Shown here piece after piece: positions 27,301 to 39,628 of a stretch of 64,000 nt of DNA. Each line of letters opens with the position of its first letter. Positions within the stretch are counted from its first letter, which is position 1. Under the pieces are notes generated by a model. It did no database searches. It saw only the letters and a list, made by a program, of their open reading frames with translations, and was not told the DNA's origin. Source of the DNA: Chaetorhynchus papuensis (lineage: Eukaryota > Chordata > Aves > Passeriformes > Rhipiduridae); NCBI GenBank assembly GCA_013396525.1, contig VWYX01000875.1:1-64000 (forward strand). The letters are read 5' to 3'. The translations under genes were made by a program, and so were the position numbers.

Positions 27301-29449
27301 GCCAACAGCCTTGGAAAATACTCAGCACCTTACTACTTTCCAGCCCTCCTGAAAGAGTCTCCAAAGGGGACTTCCCATAGGCTGCAACTTACAGGGGTGA
27401 AGAAGCCTGAGACCCACCCCAGCAGACAGTGCAACACCTGAAGGTTAGGGTTCTGCACAGAAGGCGGTGCAGATGCCACGTGGGAGGCTGCTCTTTGTAA
27501 ACCACAAGTAATTTAGGAGTTGTGGATCAACTATATAAAGTCACCAAGTAAGTCTTTGGTTACAGACAAGCCAAATGATTTCCCTGCTTCCATTTCTCCT
27601 GTGTAAAACTGGGACTATAATGCTTATGAAGTACAACCTTGCAAAAGCTTGGGATTTATTTTGATGCTACAGTGACACGCCTGGGACCAGGAGAAAAGGA
27701 GATAGATGATGGCTGGCATGCCCAGCTGGCCCTGCTCCACCTGCCCATTAACCCTGGACACACATTCCAGGTCTTTTGGCATCAGACTGAGAGGTCCCCA
27801 GGTGTGGATTGAAACAAGCTCCCTGAAAAACACCCTCCAGTCAAGTCAGTCCTGAGACTGGTATTTGCTTTGTGTATTTGTGCTTCTTTCCTTGGACCAG
27901 AAAAGCACTGCTAAAAGCAGGGCTGGTGCGGAGCCTCTTAAAGCAGATCTACAGCTGACGGGAATGCTAACCCAGAACCACAGCTACTTCCCAAAAATGC
28001 TGAATGCTGGCTTTTTTGTCTTTTTATTTCTAGCATATGCAGCAGTTACCTGTTCTTACACACACTCATGGCATGGAGCATCTGCCTTAAGCTCCTTTCC
28101 TCTTCTTTTTCACGTGGCTTCTTTATACACACTCCATGCCCTCAGGGATGGACACATTTGAAGTAGATGGGCAAACTTCATAAGGATTCAAGCAGCAATG
28201 TCTCCATATCAAACAACACAAATACATTAGAAACTTCATTGTCCAAAACTGTTAAAGTAAAAACACTCGAAAAATTATTTTTATGCAGACAATTAAGAAA
28301 AATCATCACAAGATTAGAAGTGCATCACAATCCTTCCAACACGTATAATTTAATTTTTAGTCTTACTGTTCAGTAGGTAAGAGTATTTCTCTCCCACTTC
28401 AGCATACAGATAAGAATATTCTAGTCAGGAACAGTAAATCTTTTTGCTTTTTACTTGCTTGCCTAAACAAACTCTGTTCACGCTTCTTAGAGCACAGCTT
28501 TGATTTGAGAGACATCAGGTGATGTGCAAGACAAGTGACCACCACCAAGTACACCACGAATCTGTGAATGCCTCTGAGAAGTACACACCACTGTACCTAT
28601 TATCATCCGTATCCAAATCATCTCTGAGTGGCTTTCTGCGGGTGGAGCTCTCTGCACTGCAGTTTTCTGCCTTCCTCCACAGCTACAGGAGCAGGAGCTC
28701 TGCTATCCCAGCACAGAGGCATTTGCTGAGGCTGCTCATTACATTCACTGCAGCCACTCACACGATGGCACACGGGACACGTGCACCAGTCACAGCAGCA
28801 CCACAGCAGCACCACAGCAGATCCTTCTTCATTAACAGATTCATCGCTGATGCTGGTCCCAGATCACAACATTTTCCAGGCCCGCTGAGGCACTGTAGAC
28901 TAAACAAACACAGTGCATCAGCTGCCAAGCAGGTCCCATCTTTCATGTTTAGCTGTTTGTGAAACTCAGTCATTTCTTCTCATTCCACGTTGTCAGGAAG
29001 GAGCAGATGGCAGATGTGCTCTGCCTATAATATTGTTTTTATGATACCCTGCCTGCTGGCAGAACAGTGGAAGAAACATTTGGAGACAAGAATTTGCAGT
29101 ATATTTTCAGTTTTGGGTAACTGAGCTAAAAGATAGCATGGGGTATAGGGAGAAGGGAAAGGCTTGTACTGAATAGGTACTGATAGATTCCTGTGACAAA
29201 AAAAAATTTAAAAAATCAAAAAGTGATACTGATAAAAAAGAAGTATTTAGTATGTTCATATGGAAAGACCAAAGAGATACAACTATGAGACAACGTGTTC
29301 TCATTCATATGGGATTCAAATACAAGACTCAGTTTTAGCTTCTAAAAGTTGTTTTCTGAATTGCCTAACACCAGTGACAGAGTCATAACAGAAATGAGAC
29401 CTGAAGGATAAATATATGCTTTCATAACAAAGCTGAAAGAGACACCATT
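12341..29449. other. Long intergenic stretch downstream of DDX10
   Basis: No gene, CR1 or LTR is recognised in about 17 kb. Minor items are an A(19) tract at 13397-13415, a TG run at about 17358-17371, a hairpin with CCTGGTT/AACCAGG arms at 14555-14572, and a short CAGCAGCACCAC tandem at about 28789-28820. Open frames here, including 162 aa at 22466-22954 and overlapping frames at 16.1-16.7 kb, fall in locally GC-richer patches, show no domain and overlap one another on both strands. In mammals the region beyond DDX10 is gene-poor, which fits. Confidence 0.55.
13397..13415. repeat. A(19) homopolymer
   Basis: Nineteen consecutive A residues. No processed-gene or LINE sequence is visible upstream, so it is not clearly a retrotransposition tail. 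Confidence 0.95.
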
Positions 29450-29944
29450 AAGTTTACATCTAGAAATTTTTATTAAAATATTTTTAAAACATGTGCCTTA
29501 TACACAGAAGAAAGTACATACTTTATTTTTAAGTAATATGATCTGAGCTGCCAACAGTATTTCTTCCTTCAAATTTTAGTACACACATATCTTCCAAAAT
29601 AACAAACCTGGCACAGTCAAGAAAGGAACATCCTGTTTTCATTTAAAGCAAGATTAAAATAAAAGAAGATAACTGCTTCAAAACTTGGGAGATTTAAAAT
29701 TATGAACGTGCTACTGCAAAATGACACCTTGGGATTGAGGTTGAAAAGTTCATTTAGAAAGCCTTATAAATCAAACTAAACATTGTCTATAATCTATGAG
29801 CCAATCTAAGGCAATCCCATTGCACGTGGAACTCATTTATCTACATTCACTGGTACCCAGCTGCCCAGATGCCAAATTCATTTTGTGTAAACCACTGACA
29901 AAATTGTAGAGATGTCCCAGAGAAGAAAACCTGCAGAAAAATAA
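29450..29944 (-). other. DDX10: DDX10 3' untranslated region (predicted extent)
   Basis: The transcript runs on the minus strand from the TAA at 29947-29945 towards lower coordinates. The first AATAAA signals met on that strand are at 29527-29522 and 29474-29469, which would give 3' UTRs of roughly 400-500 nt. The lower end (about 29450) is inferred from the usual 10-30 nt distance from signal to cleavage and is not exact. A longer isoform that reads through both signals cannot be excluded. Confidence 0.55.
29469..29527 (-). promoter_or_regulatory. Two candidate poly(A) signals for DDX10
   Basis: Canonical AATAAA hexamers on the minus strand lie at 29527-29522 and 29474-29469, about 420 and 475 nt past the DDX10 stop codon. 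They sit in an AT-rich stretch with no earlier AATAAA in the UTR. Spacing and strand fit, but use is not shown by sequence alone. Confidence 0.55.
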
Positions 29945-30134
29945 TTAGCTGTGACTGTTGAGCAGATGCAGTACAAGCTCTTCATCCTCTGCCAGAGAAA
30001 GCCCAGTATCTAATGGCAAATAGGGGTCCTCCTCTTGGCTGAATTGCACCTTCTTTCTTTTCAGTGGCATTTCTTCTGCTGTGGCACTGTTGCTATTGCT
30101 TCTCTTCCTTCTTCCACTCCTCTCCTCAAGTTCA
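29945..30134 (-). CDS. DDX10: DDX10 last coding exon (C-terminus, with stop codon)
   Basis: DDX10 is a nucleolar DEAD-box RNA helicase (yeast Dbp4 relative) needed for early 18S/small-subunit ribosome assembly; the helicase core is encoded outside this window. On the minus strand a pyrimidine-rich acceptor ending CTGTAG (AG at 30136-30135) opens an exon of 190 bases: one base completing a split Ser codon, 62 further residues and TAA at 29947-29945. The protein is basic and serine-rich (RSGRRKRSNSNS), then has a PLKRKKVQF nuclear-localisation-like patch, then ends LDTGLSLAEDEELVLHLLNSHS-stop. That ending is almost identical to the end of human DDX10 as I remember it (LSLAEDEELVLHLL followed by RSQS), which makes the identification firm. 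The exon spliced in front of it is 39629-39762, and the split-codon phase matches exactly (2+1). Confidence 0.9.
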
Positions 30135-31870
30135 CTACAGAAAAAAAATCAATTAGTCTTTTTAACAACTGTGGTAATCAGTATCATCATGTAATCTAAC
30201 AATTCCTTTTAAACAAGGCAAATTTGTGTCAAGATAAGAGCAAACAAAATTACAATTCAGAAGGGTGAAGCAATGGGAGCTGATGGACTCTGAATGTCTA
30301 AATTAGAGCTGCTCTCAGACCGAGGTGGTGGTGGATGTTCTGCTGTCTTAATTGATTACAGTGTACCAAGATATTGCTATCAGTCTTATCTAATATTTGC
30401 TGCCTAATATAGCAACAGACAACTTGACAAAACTGATTTAGCAATGTGTCAGTGGACCTTGACATGCATTCAAGATCTTGTCTACAATAAATATGCACCA
30501 AAAAAAAAATATATAAGAACTGTCATTTCACCGGCAAATCCTACACTTAATACAGTTTTGATTTGGGACTATCTCTTTAGATCACTCTTTCCCCTTCTTT
30601 CAGACATTTCCCTTGGAAGCTACTAACCACCTCTCTGCCATGAGAGGAAGAGGAAAAGCCCAAACCCAGTAATTTTCCCTGGTGAATTCCTATTTCTTCT
30701 GCTGTTTTTCTTAAGACTTAAATGAATTGCCTTTTGCAGCCTTCAATCTGGATGAAACAGCTGCCAATCTGTTTCATAACCCTGGCTTCTACCACATGGC
30801 CACATGACAACAATGGGAGGAAAGACAGAGCTTTCATGTATCTTCATGTGGTTTTTGTCCAAAACATAGAAAAATTGCGGTAAGTCTTCTTATCTATGTT
30901 TTAAACAATCTAATCTAATAAAATCTATTCTAAGATCTGTGAACCAGATTATGGAGAGTTGGTTGTCATATGCTGTAGGGTATAATTCACACCCAAAACC
31001 GAATAAAATGCAAACCCCCACACCCCAAACCACTCCATCTAAACAAGCTAACTGAAACAAAACAGCATTCTCAGCTTTTCATGTTTGCATTTTTTAAAAT
31101 ATAACAAAAACAAAAATGGGACTTCAAAAACGGAGTTCAGGCTTTTCTAAAAAAGCTGGCTGAATTCAGATTTTCAATTAAACTTTGTGGAATTTCTAGT
31201 CAGAAAATTCAGTTTACTTACAAAAAGAGTTTCAACAAGAATTTTTTAATGTCCGTAACTTTTACAATTGATTAAGTGCAAATGCAATGCTTGTGAAACG
31301 TTCCATTCAGAAATATTGTTTAGAGACTTAACAATTAGAAACAGCAGTTACAATACACAGCTCTAACTGGGGAATGCTGTCCTTAGAATCAGCACAGCAG
31401 AGGAACCCAATGCCCAAACCACGTTCAGCTGCCCACCTTATTTTTTTCCATTAATAGCACTAGTTAACAGTCTGTGAAATGCTGGTCTCACCACTCACTG
31501 GAAACCAGCCTAACCCAAAGATTAACCCCAAAAGATGGCAGTTTTCAGATGCTCTCTGAGAGGGCTCAGCAGCACAATGCAGCCTGTACACTGTGTTTTC
31601 TGGCTGCCCCTCCACAGAGATGAAGGAAGTATCACACGAGATCTGACAGCCTTGTGCTGGTGGGCTGCACATGTGTGACCTGCCTCCCTCTCTCATCCAT
31701 CCCACCTTTCATAGAAGAACAATGCCACCTCCTGCCTACTCATTACAGCCCAGAGAAAGGAGGGAAATCCTGTAAGAAACACCCTGCATTTCCACAATTA
31801 AGGCAAATGAAATACGCTACCTTTATATTGCCCTTCCCTGCCCACCCAAGAGAAATAGTGTAAAGAAATG

Positions 31871-31968
31871 TGGTCTAGTGAAAGGTGTCCCTGCCCATGG
31901 CAGGAGTTGCTGGACCTAGATGATCCAGAAGGTCCCTTCCAAACCAAAACATTCAGTGATTCCATGAA
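31871..31968 (+). mobile_element. CR1: CR1 LINE 3'-end fragment
   Basis: Shows the diagnostic CR1 tail: 'tggtctagtgaaaggtgtcc', 'ctgcccatggcaggagttgc', 'gatgatccagaaggtccctt' and 'attcagtgattcc'. Only about 100 bp remain. The copy is antisense to DDX10. Confidence 0.88.
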
Positions 31969-33056
31969 CAGATGATGACTGCTCCAAATACTCACTCTTC
32001 CTATAATTCACAGGATATAGCAATTTCACTGGCTTTGAGCTGTCACTTGCATGGGGGCAGCTTTTCAGGGCTCACTACCAACATTTTATTCCTTTCCTGG
32101 GGAAAGGACTCTCATATTTCTCTCTGTAGTGCTTAAGATATTCCATAAATGCTGAAGTTATACTGACAGTACATGAAAATATACTGAAGCACAAAGAATT
32201 CTCACCATCCATTTTCCAAGTGGATAGTGTGGGTCTGGGCTGGAGTTTCATGGTGTTCACTTTGATCAGGACAGACTGTAGGGGTTCACTTTAAAAGCAC
32301 AAGGAAGGCCTCATTAAGTAAAAGCATTTTAGCTTGTTTGCAAAAGAGCCAATTATTTCCAGTCTTTGAAGGGACTCTGAAGCCCAGTTTGCATTCATAA
32401 TTGACTAATGCTTCAACTAGGACATTAGTTAAAAACATCTTAGCAATTAAAACACTGCAGAAACCTCACAAGCTATGCATTTGTACCTACAAGCTATGAA
32501 ACAGCAGACTTTAAATACCAAAAATTATAATCACTTCTGGAGTTTCAGAGGCCCATAGGCCTAGATAACTATAAGGTAAAACATTTAAGTATAAAACACT
32601 TTCAGAAGGAACAGAACTGCGAGATTCCTCAGTTTTTTCCACAAACAAAAGCACATGAGCACAATTATGATTCATTTTCATTGTAAGTTTTGTGGTATGA
32701 TTCTGCTGAGTCAAGCTGCTTCTTACTGTTACTAAGGGATTGTGCAGCTTGATTAGCAGTGTAAACTGAAGATGCATCTGCACATTAGCAAGTGTATTTT
32801 CACACTAATTTGACCCCAGCTGGGCAGTGAACTGGAGAGGTGAATAAAGAGGAATGTGTAACACAGGAGGCAGCAGCAGCAAAACCAACAAGCAGTGAAG
32901 AGAGCTTAACAGTTGTGTTTCTGTGATGCACAAAAAGTAGATGCAAAACAGTATTTGATAACAACAGCTTAGGAAGGTAAGCAGACAATCAGGTGAAACA
33001 TGCGAATAAGATGTTCCCAATTTTGAGATACATAGAAGGAAGACAGACTGACTGTC

Positions 33057-33120
33057 CACAGAATGATTTGGGTTGAAAGGGTCCTTTGAAGAACAGCCAG
33101 TCCAACTCCCATCCCTGTTC
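33057..33120 (-). mobile_element. CR1: CR1 LINE 3'-end fragment, minus orientation
   Basis: 'cacagaatgatttgggttga' followed by 'agggtcctttgaa' and 'ccagtccaactcccatcc' is the reverse complement of the CR1 3' terminus (tcccttccaac...attctgtg). The copy is very short and decayed. It is the only CR1 piece here in the same orientation as DDX10. Confidence 0.78.
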
Positions 33121-34718
33121 ATTCAGGATGGATTTTCACCAGCACTGGTTTGGGTGGTGTGGAAAGGGGCTGTACTACTCTAGAGGAGCAGTCAGAGTTG
33201 TAGATTTTACAAAAGGCAACAGTGGCAATTTCAAAAGGAAGATGGAAAATGCATGGCGTCATGATGCTCAGAGATAGATACCCTGTGCTCATTCAGGGTG
33301 CTTTTCCTTAGCTGTTTGGACAGAAAACTCTTTGGTGGAGATTTAACAGGCATAACTCTCAGCTCCACACATCAAAGGACCGAGTGTGCAAAAGCAGCCA
33401 TATAGGAATAACTTCTGCACTTACTGTCAAATGAATTCCTCCTCAGTCTCCATTAACTGAAGGCCTGTCACCCTGCAGAGCCACTCTTTTCACCGTTGGT
33501 CATTTTCCATGGACATAAATGGCACCTTACTCCTCACAAACACACAAACTGATGCACTACCAGCTAGTGTCCACAAATAGCCAAAATAAGGTTATTCTAA
33601 GGTAAATTATTTTCTAGCAGAACAACTCACTTAGAAAGCAACCCCCAACTCAGACCCAAACCAAGGCCAGTGCATCTTGTTGTCTTCTGCTTACAACATT
33701 TCAAAAGTGGCACGTGCAGATGGTTTACGATTCTTTCCTTTTACCATCTGGTGAAATTTATCTTTTCAGCTGCCTGAACAATCCATGCAGTCTGAGGCTG
33801 CCTGATGAAAGGATTTACCTTGTGTTTACCCAGGTGAGGAGCAACTTATCAACAGGCACGGTGATTTCTGTGGCCACCATTTGCACAGCTGTAACACTAA
33901 ATAAGATGCCATCATTTGGCAGGTAATATTTATTACCCAAACATTAAAGCACAGTTTATGAATCCTGTCCCTAAAACAAACACTAGCATATCTGAATGGC
34001 ATCTGGGAAACAGGATCTAACTACGACCATGATAGCTATACAGCAAGAAACTCTAGTTCTAAACTGCTACAAAATAAACTCACATGTATGTTTTCAGGTA
34101 ATACCAGGGAAAAACAGAAAGCTTTAATTGTTAGTATTTAACTCACTTCTGAGTTTTAAGCAATGTCTTAACAAGCCGTAAGGTTTAGGTTTTAAATACT
34201 TGAGAATGAGCCATTTGAAATGTGCAGTCACACAGCCAAGTTGCTGGTGTTTAAACAACGTGGTCCTGCAAGATCTCCAGATAGGCTCTGCTTCACTTAA
34301 CATTTATCAGAGAATGCTTTGGAGCTTAGGTTTACCACCACTCCTCTGGAAACAAACTGCCCTTGCCACTGAACTACAGGCCATGAGTCAAGTTTCCAGG
34401 CTGCAATAAAGCACACAAGCTCCTTCCCAAAGAAATGTACAGGAATAATGAATGAATCTGCTAGTAAAATACAGTTCAGAAAAGTTAGGAATAATTTATC
34501 CCATAAATATTGGCATTTTGCTAATCAAACATGCTGTGCCCAAAACTTTTTCCATGTAATAAATTTTAATTCACAAGGCCATGGCAGCAATCCTAATGAA
34601 GATTAATTACTGCAGTCCCTTCCACAAAGCCCAGTGCAGCTTCTTCCTTACTTGCTGTCAGAATGCTACAACACATAGAAATGGTAATTAAAATATATTG
34701 TGCTGTGTTATTTTCTGG

Positions 34719-35503
34719 ATCTGGACAGGCTGGATTGATGGGCAGAGAAACCTCTATGAGGTTCAACAAGGCCAAGGTCGGGTCCTGCACTTGAGTCACA
34801 GCAACCCCAGGCAGCGCTACAGCCTGGGGGCAGTGGCTGGGAAGGACCTGGGGATGCTGATCAACAGCAGCTGAACATGATCCAGCTGTGCCCAGGTGGC
34901 CAAGAAAGCCAATGGCATCCTGGCCTGGACCAGCAGTGGTGTGGCCAGCAGGAGCAGGGCAGTGACCGTCCCCCTGTACTGGGCACTGCTGAGGCCACAC
35001 CTCCAATCCTGTGGTCAGTTCTGGGCCCCTCACTGCAAGAAAGACATTGAGGGGCTGGAGCGTGTCCAGAGAAGGGCAACGGAGCTGGGGAAGGGTCTGG
35101 AGCACAAGTCCTGTGAGGAGCAGCTGAGGGGGCTGGGGGTGTTTAGCCTGGAGAAAAGGAGGCTCAGGGGGAACCTTATCACTCTCTGCAGCTGCCTGAA
35201 AGGAGGGTATAGCCAGGTGGGAGTTGGCCTCTTCTCCAAAGTAACAGGTGACAGGGTCAAGAGGAAGTGGGCTCAAGTTGCACCAGTGGAGGTTTAGATT
35301 GGATAACAGCAAATATTTATTCACCAAAAGGCTTGCTGTCAAGCCCTGGAACAGGCTGCCCAGGGAGGTGGCTGTGTCACCATCCCTGGAGGTATTTAAA
35401 AGACGTGTAGATGTGGCACTCAAGGACGTGGTTCAGTGGGACTTGGCAGTGCTGGGTTAATGGTTTGATCTTAAAGGTCCTTTTAACATAAATGATTCTA
35501 TGA
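34719..35503 (+). mobile_element. CR1: CR1 LINE, about 785 bp of ORF2 3' end plus 3' UTR
   Basis: Longest CR1 in the window. The plus strand encodes the decayed C-terminal part of the CR1 reverse-transcriptase ORF: a segment with LERVQRRATELGKGLEHKS and LGVFSLEKRRLRGNL in one frame (34896-35297), and the following KLHQWRFRLDNSKYLF and WNRLPREVAVSPSLEVFKRR in another frame (35248-35460). At least one frameshift has therefore occurred. It ends with the CR1 tail 'cttaaaggtccttttaaca' and 'atgattctatga'. The copy is 5'-truncated as usual for CR1 and inactive. The 276-aa minus frame (34593-35423) is its antisense shadow. Confidence 0.93.
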
Positions 35504-38446
35504 CTCCCTTACTGGCCATTCCAGTGATATAAATCAAAACACCTCTAGAGCTGAATATGTAAGCCTCTGTCAAGAGCAATTCAATATCTCAATGTCCAAT
35601 TTTGCAGCTAATCAGAATGACCAAGGCTTTTGAACTGAGACCTTTTACAATGTCTCTCCTATGGAACTCTTCTGGCCATTACAACATTAAGTTCTGGTCT
35701 ACCCAAAGTCACAGATATGACCTGAATAATCCAAGTTAGAAGGAGCACCATGATTTGCTGATGAATAATCTCAAAAGACAATCTAATGTCAACCTCATCA
35801 AGAATGGCCTAAAACTCAGCAGGTCAACATCATCATCCTGCTGTAAGAAGAAGCTGTAAGAATCTGCAATTTGCCCATAATTTTCATAAATAAAGGAAGG
35901 CACACAACAAAGCAGCACTGACTACTAACTTGCATACTTGTCACCTGGTGACTGTCCATAAAGTCACAAACAAAACAGTACCAGAACTAAGATATTTCCC
36001 CTCACGACCAAGATCTTTTCCATGCTGGTCTAGGAGGTAATGTGATCATTCACACCCATTAAAGATTTAAAGAAGGTAATGATGAGGTCAATCGGAACTT
36101 TGTTCTTCCTCAACATTTTTTATTTAAAGAGGTTGAGGAATTAGAAATACCAAAAACTCAATCTGATTGCAAAATGAATATTTAAGAAATCCAGCTGATT
36201 TTCTTTCACTCTGTTCTATATTCTTAGATTTTTCACCTCATTAACAATTTACATTTGATAGCCTTAAACCAAATATGATGAATGTTGCTAGATATACAAA
36301 AATTAATCTCCTATTACATGCTTCAAGTCATTAATTACTCTGCTTGTAGAGGTATGGCTGGAAGGGAATTTTATGCAAAGGCAAATTTAACTCATGATTT
36401 GTACAGCTCCCCCAGTTTAAAAAAATTCTGTGGGAGGACGGAGAGAATATTAACAATGGTTTTGACTTCTGAAACCATGGACAGATGGTCTATTTTTAAA
36501 GACTCTTGAAGGAAGACACCCTAGGTCTCACATACTTACTGTGAATTATCCCTTTTAGAAGCATTTTTCCCCACTTAAATCAAGGAGCAGCTAGTGTAGC
36601 CCAACATATTTCTATTTTAATCCAACACTTTGAGCAAAACCTCTGGATTTTGGAAATATAAAACAGAATAGAGTTGTGATTTCTAATCTCAAAGCCTAAT
36701 TTCACTGTCTGCTACTCTCAGCTGATTTGTTTTTGTTAAAATCATTAGGTCAATATTTTCCAGACCCAAATGCATCTCATCATAAAATGCAATACCAATT
36801 CTAAGAAAGATACATGAGGCATGAGCATTGATTTAACAATCCAGCCCCAAATTAATTTCCTTCACTGTATCTTGCTCCTTCTCAAAAGCCTTCTACGGGG
36901 TGCTCAGAGCACCTCAGCAGACAGACCTACACTGAGCATCAAAGCTGACTTTGGAGCAGCTGCAAACAGCCTTTGCATTTCTAGGAGTGCCCGAGCGGGG
37001 TGTGCTGGAATGCAGAGCTATTGATGACTCTGGTGACAGTGCAGGATGTGATGGATAACCCTGTTGTGGCCACAGCCTGCCCAGGGAATATCAGTCATGT
37101 TGTTACAGGCTAAATGGATTTGGCCACGGTGCGGGCACAAGTATTGGCGTGTGATTGTCCACACTGCTGCGACTTTGGATGGTGCCAACTAAACCTCTTC
37201 TGGGCAACGTCTCCGTGTATTTTGGTGCAGTAGGACAGGCCAAGGACTGTTTCCAGTAAGCACTGTTGATGAAACCACATTTCGTCAACGTGTGTAGTGG
37301 TCTGTTCTCCAGCTCCCAAGTCAGCTTTGATGCTCGGCGTCAGTATGTCTAGAGATATACAAAAGGAAACCTACCTGCTTTCCTTCAGTGTACATTCTTT
37401 CTTTCCTAATCTACTCTAGAGAAAAGGAAAATGACCAATGACGTTGACCTTCTTTGAGTCCTAGCTCTCCTTAAGAGCATGTGGCCCTGACTCCAGGGGG
37501 GCCAGATCAGTCACTGATTCAACAAAAGTCTCCTTATTACCACTGCCAAAATTCTGTCCATCTCTGTCAACTTTTATTCTTAAGGCGCAGCTAATCTCGA
37601 GTCTAGCTGACATTCTGAGGAAAGGATCAATACAGAACGTGATGTATGAATATATACTGCCCCTCACACAAAGAAGGAGCGATTTACTGCTGCTCAGAAA
37701 AAGCAATGCACTTCTCCATCCTTGTCACTTCTGTTGACACACACTGGTGAACAGGCTCCAGGGGACATGGCCACAAGCCTGTTAACTTAGGGCTACCCAG
37801 TCCTTAAATCCATGTCCCACACCCAGTCCTGCATAGTGACTCCACAACATTCAGTGACACATGGATAACTTCCATCTAGTCCCTAAGATTCACTCAATTC
37901 AGATGAGAAAAGCAAGAGCTTTATGAACTTAAAGATTTAGAAGAGAACAAAATAAAAACCTATGCTCCCATTTACATGTCAAGATCATCCTTCTCAGTCT
38001 GTTACACGATACACTGTTTGTTAGAAACACACAAGTGGCCTTCTTGTTGTGGTAAACCACACAGGACTTGATGCACGATCCCTTCATCTTCCCACAGGAT
38101 GCTGGCATCAACTACAGATCCTCATTCCCACCCTGTGATTTTCTATTAAACTACATGAAACAAAATCTTCTGGCTCATACAATTATAAACACTGTTTTAA
38201 ATTAAATTAATTTATTATCATATATTTACTTCAAACTCAGAGTCCACTTCATTTGAGTGTTGAAGAGTCTGAGCAACACTGAATCATAGAACTTAACAAG
38301 TTTTACCATGCGCAAATTTATTTAATACAGCACAGGTGCAAAGGGATCATCCAAATCCTTAAATTACTTCCACATTTTTCTTTCCACACAGAAAGAACCT
38401 GCAATGTGACAGAAGAGAAATGCATTTCTGAAACAGGACAAATCCA

Positions 38447-39356
38447 CCACTGGCCAAGGCTGAGCCTAACAGTGGTAGTGGGAGTGCCTCTGGGATAAGA
38501 TAGTTAACAAGGAGAGAAAAAACAGCACAACAGCAACTGCAGCCAGAGAGAGGAGTGAGAACATGTGAGAGGGACAGCCCTGCAGACACCCAGGTCAGTG
38601 CAGAGGAGGGGCAGGAGATGGTCCAGGTGCCAGAGCTGAGATTCCCCCGCAGCCCCTGGTGCAGCCCATGGTGAGGCAGCTGTGCCCCTGCAGCCCATGG
38701 AGGACCAGGAGGCTGTGACCCCTCAGGAAGCCCATGCTGGAGCAGGCTCCTGGCAGGAGCTCCTGTGTGCCCATGCTGGAGAACGGTCATGTTTGCTGAA
38801 GGGCTTGTGAGCCCATGCTGGAGGAACATGTTCCTGAAGGACTGTATGCCATGGAAGGGACCCACACGGGAAGAGTTCATGAAGAATTGCAGCCCACAGG
38901 AAAGAGTTGAAGACAATTGTGGAAGAAGCCCCCTGTGGGAGAGACCCCACATGGGAGCAGGGAAAGGAACCTCCCCTGAGGAGAAAGGAGTGGCAGAAAC
39001 AACATGTGATGAACTGACTGCAACCTCCATTCCCCATCCTTCTGTGCTGCTGAGGATGAGGATGTAGAAAAAATTGTAAGTTAATCCTGGGAAGAAGAGA
39101 GGTGTGGGGAGAAGGTGTTTTAAGATCTGGGTTTATTTCTCATTACCCTGCTGTCATGTGATTGGTAATAAATAAATTCATTTTTTCCCAAGTCAAGCCT
39201 GCTTCACCCATGACAGCAGTTGGTGAGGGATCTCTCCTGATGTTATCTTGACCCCTGAGCCTTCCATTACATTTCTCTCCCAGCTGAGGACAGCAGTGAC
39301 AGAGTGAAAGAGTGGCTTTGGTGGGCACTAGGCATCCAGACAGAGTCAATCTGCCA
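38447..39356 (+). mobile_element. Avian ERV LTR (about 0.9 kb), 5' end eroded
   Basis: From 'ccaccactggccaaggctga' onward it follows a common songbird ERVL-type LTR, recognised from memory: 'gtgcctctgggataaga', tandem-like 'gcccatgctggag' segments (38.7-38.9 kb), 'gaggagaaaggagtggcaga', a 'gattggtaataaataaattc' block carrying AATAAA near 39165-39175, and a U5-like end 'ggctttggtgggcacta...ctgcca' closing in CA at about 39356. The AATAAA placed before the 3' part sets the plus orientation, antisense to DDX10. The 5' end is vague; similarity may reach back to about 38400. It shares its 5' half with the LTR at 63.2 kb. The 223-aa minus frame across it is not a gene. Confidence 0.85.
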
Positions 39357-39628
39357 TGGAAATGGACTCCAGGGTATTAGTCAAGATTTTTGCATGTGAA
39401 ACAGTCTCACCGAGATCCCTTCAACATTGACTCAAAAATCTTCCTCATATAACTTCACAAAAGAAAATAATAGCCTTTAGCTCAGATTTCTGTTCAGCAG
39501 CTAACACACAAACTTTTAAAACTTAAATACTAAGTCCCACGAGGACTGTAAAATGAATTCCTAACATGTAAACAACCAGTTTATAAAAAAATCAACATTT
39601 TTAAATGAACATGGAAGATGATGCATAC

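Larger units (their letters stand above)
30135..39628 (-). other. DDX10: DDX10 last intron (about 9.5 kb)
   Basis: The intron is bounded on the minus strand by donor AG|GTATGC at 39628-39627 and acceptor CTGTAG at 30135. It contains CR1 pieces at 31.87, 33.06 and 34.72-35.50 kb and an LTR at 38.45-39.36 kb, each listed separately. Nothing else is recognised, and no further DDX10 exon is needed because the two flanking exons join in phase. Confidence 0.85.

Noticed and set aside
34593..35423. 276-aa minus-strand open frame, the longest in the window
   Set aside because: It is almost entirely the antisense of the CR1 element at 34719-35503; its apparent residues follow the CR1 sequence.
38281..38298. 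'gaatcatagaactt' resembling a minus-strand CR1 terminus
   Set aside because: Only about 14 bases match, and the following sequence does not continue as CR1.
38359..39030. 223-aa minus-strand open frame
   Set aside because: It is antisense to a plus-strand LTR; similar frames appear wherever this LTR family occurs.
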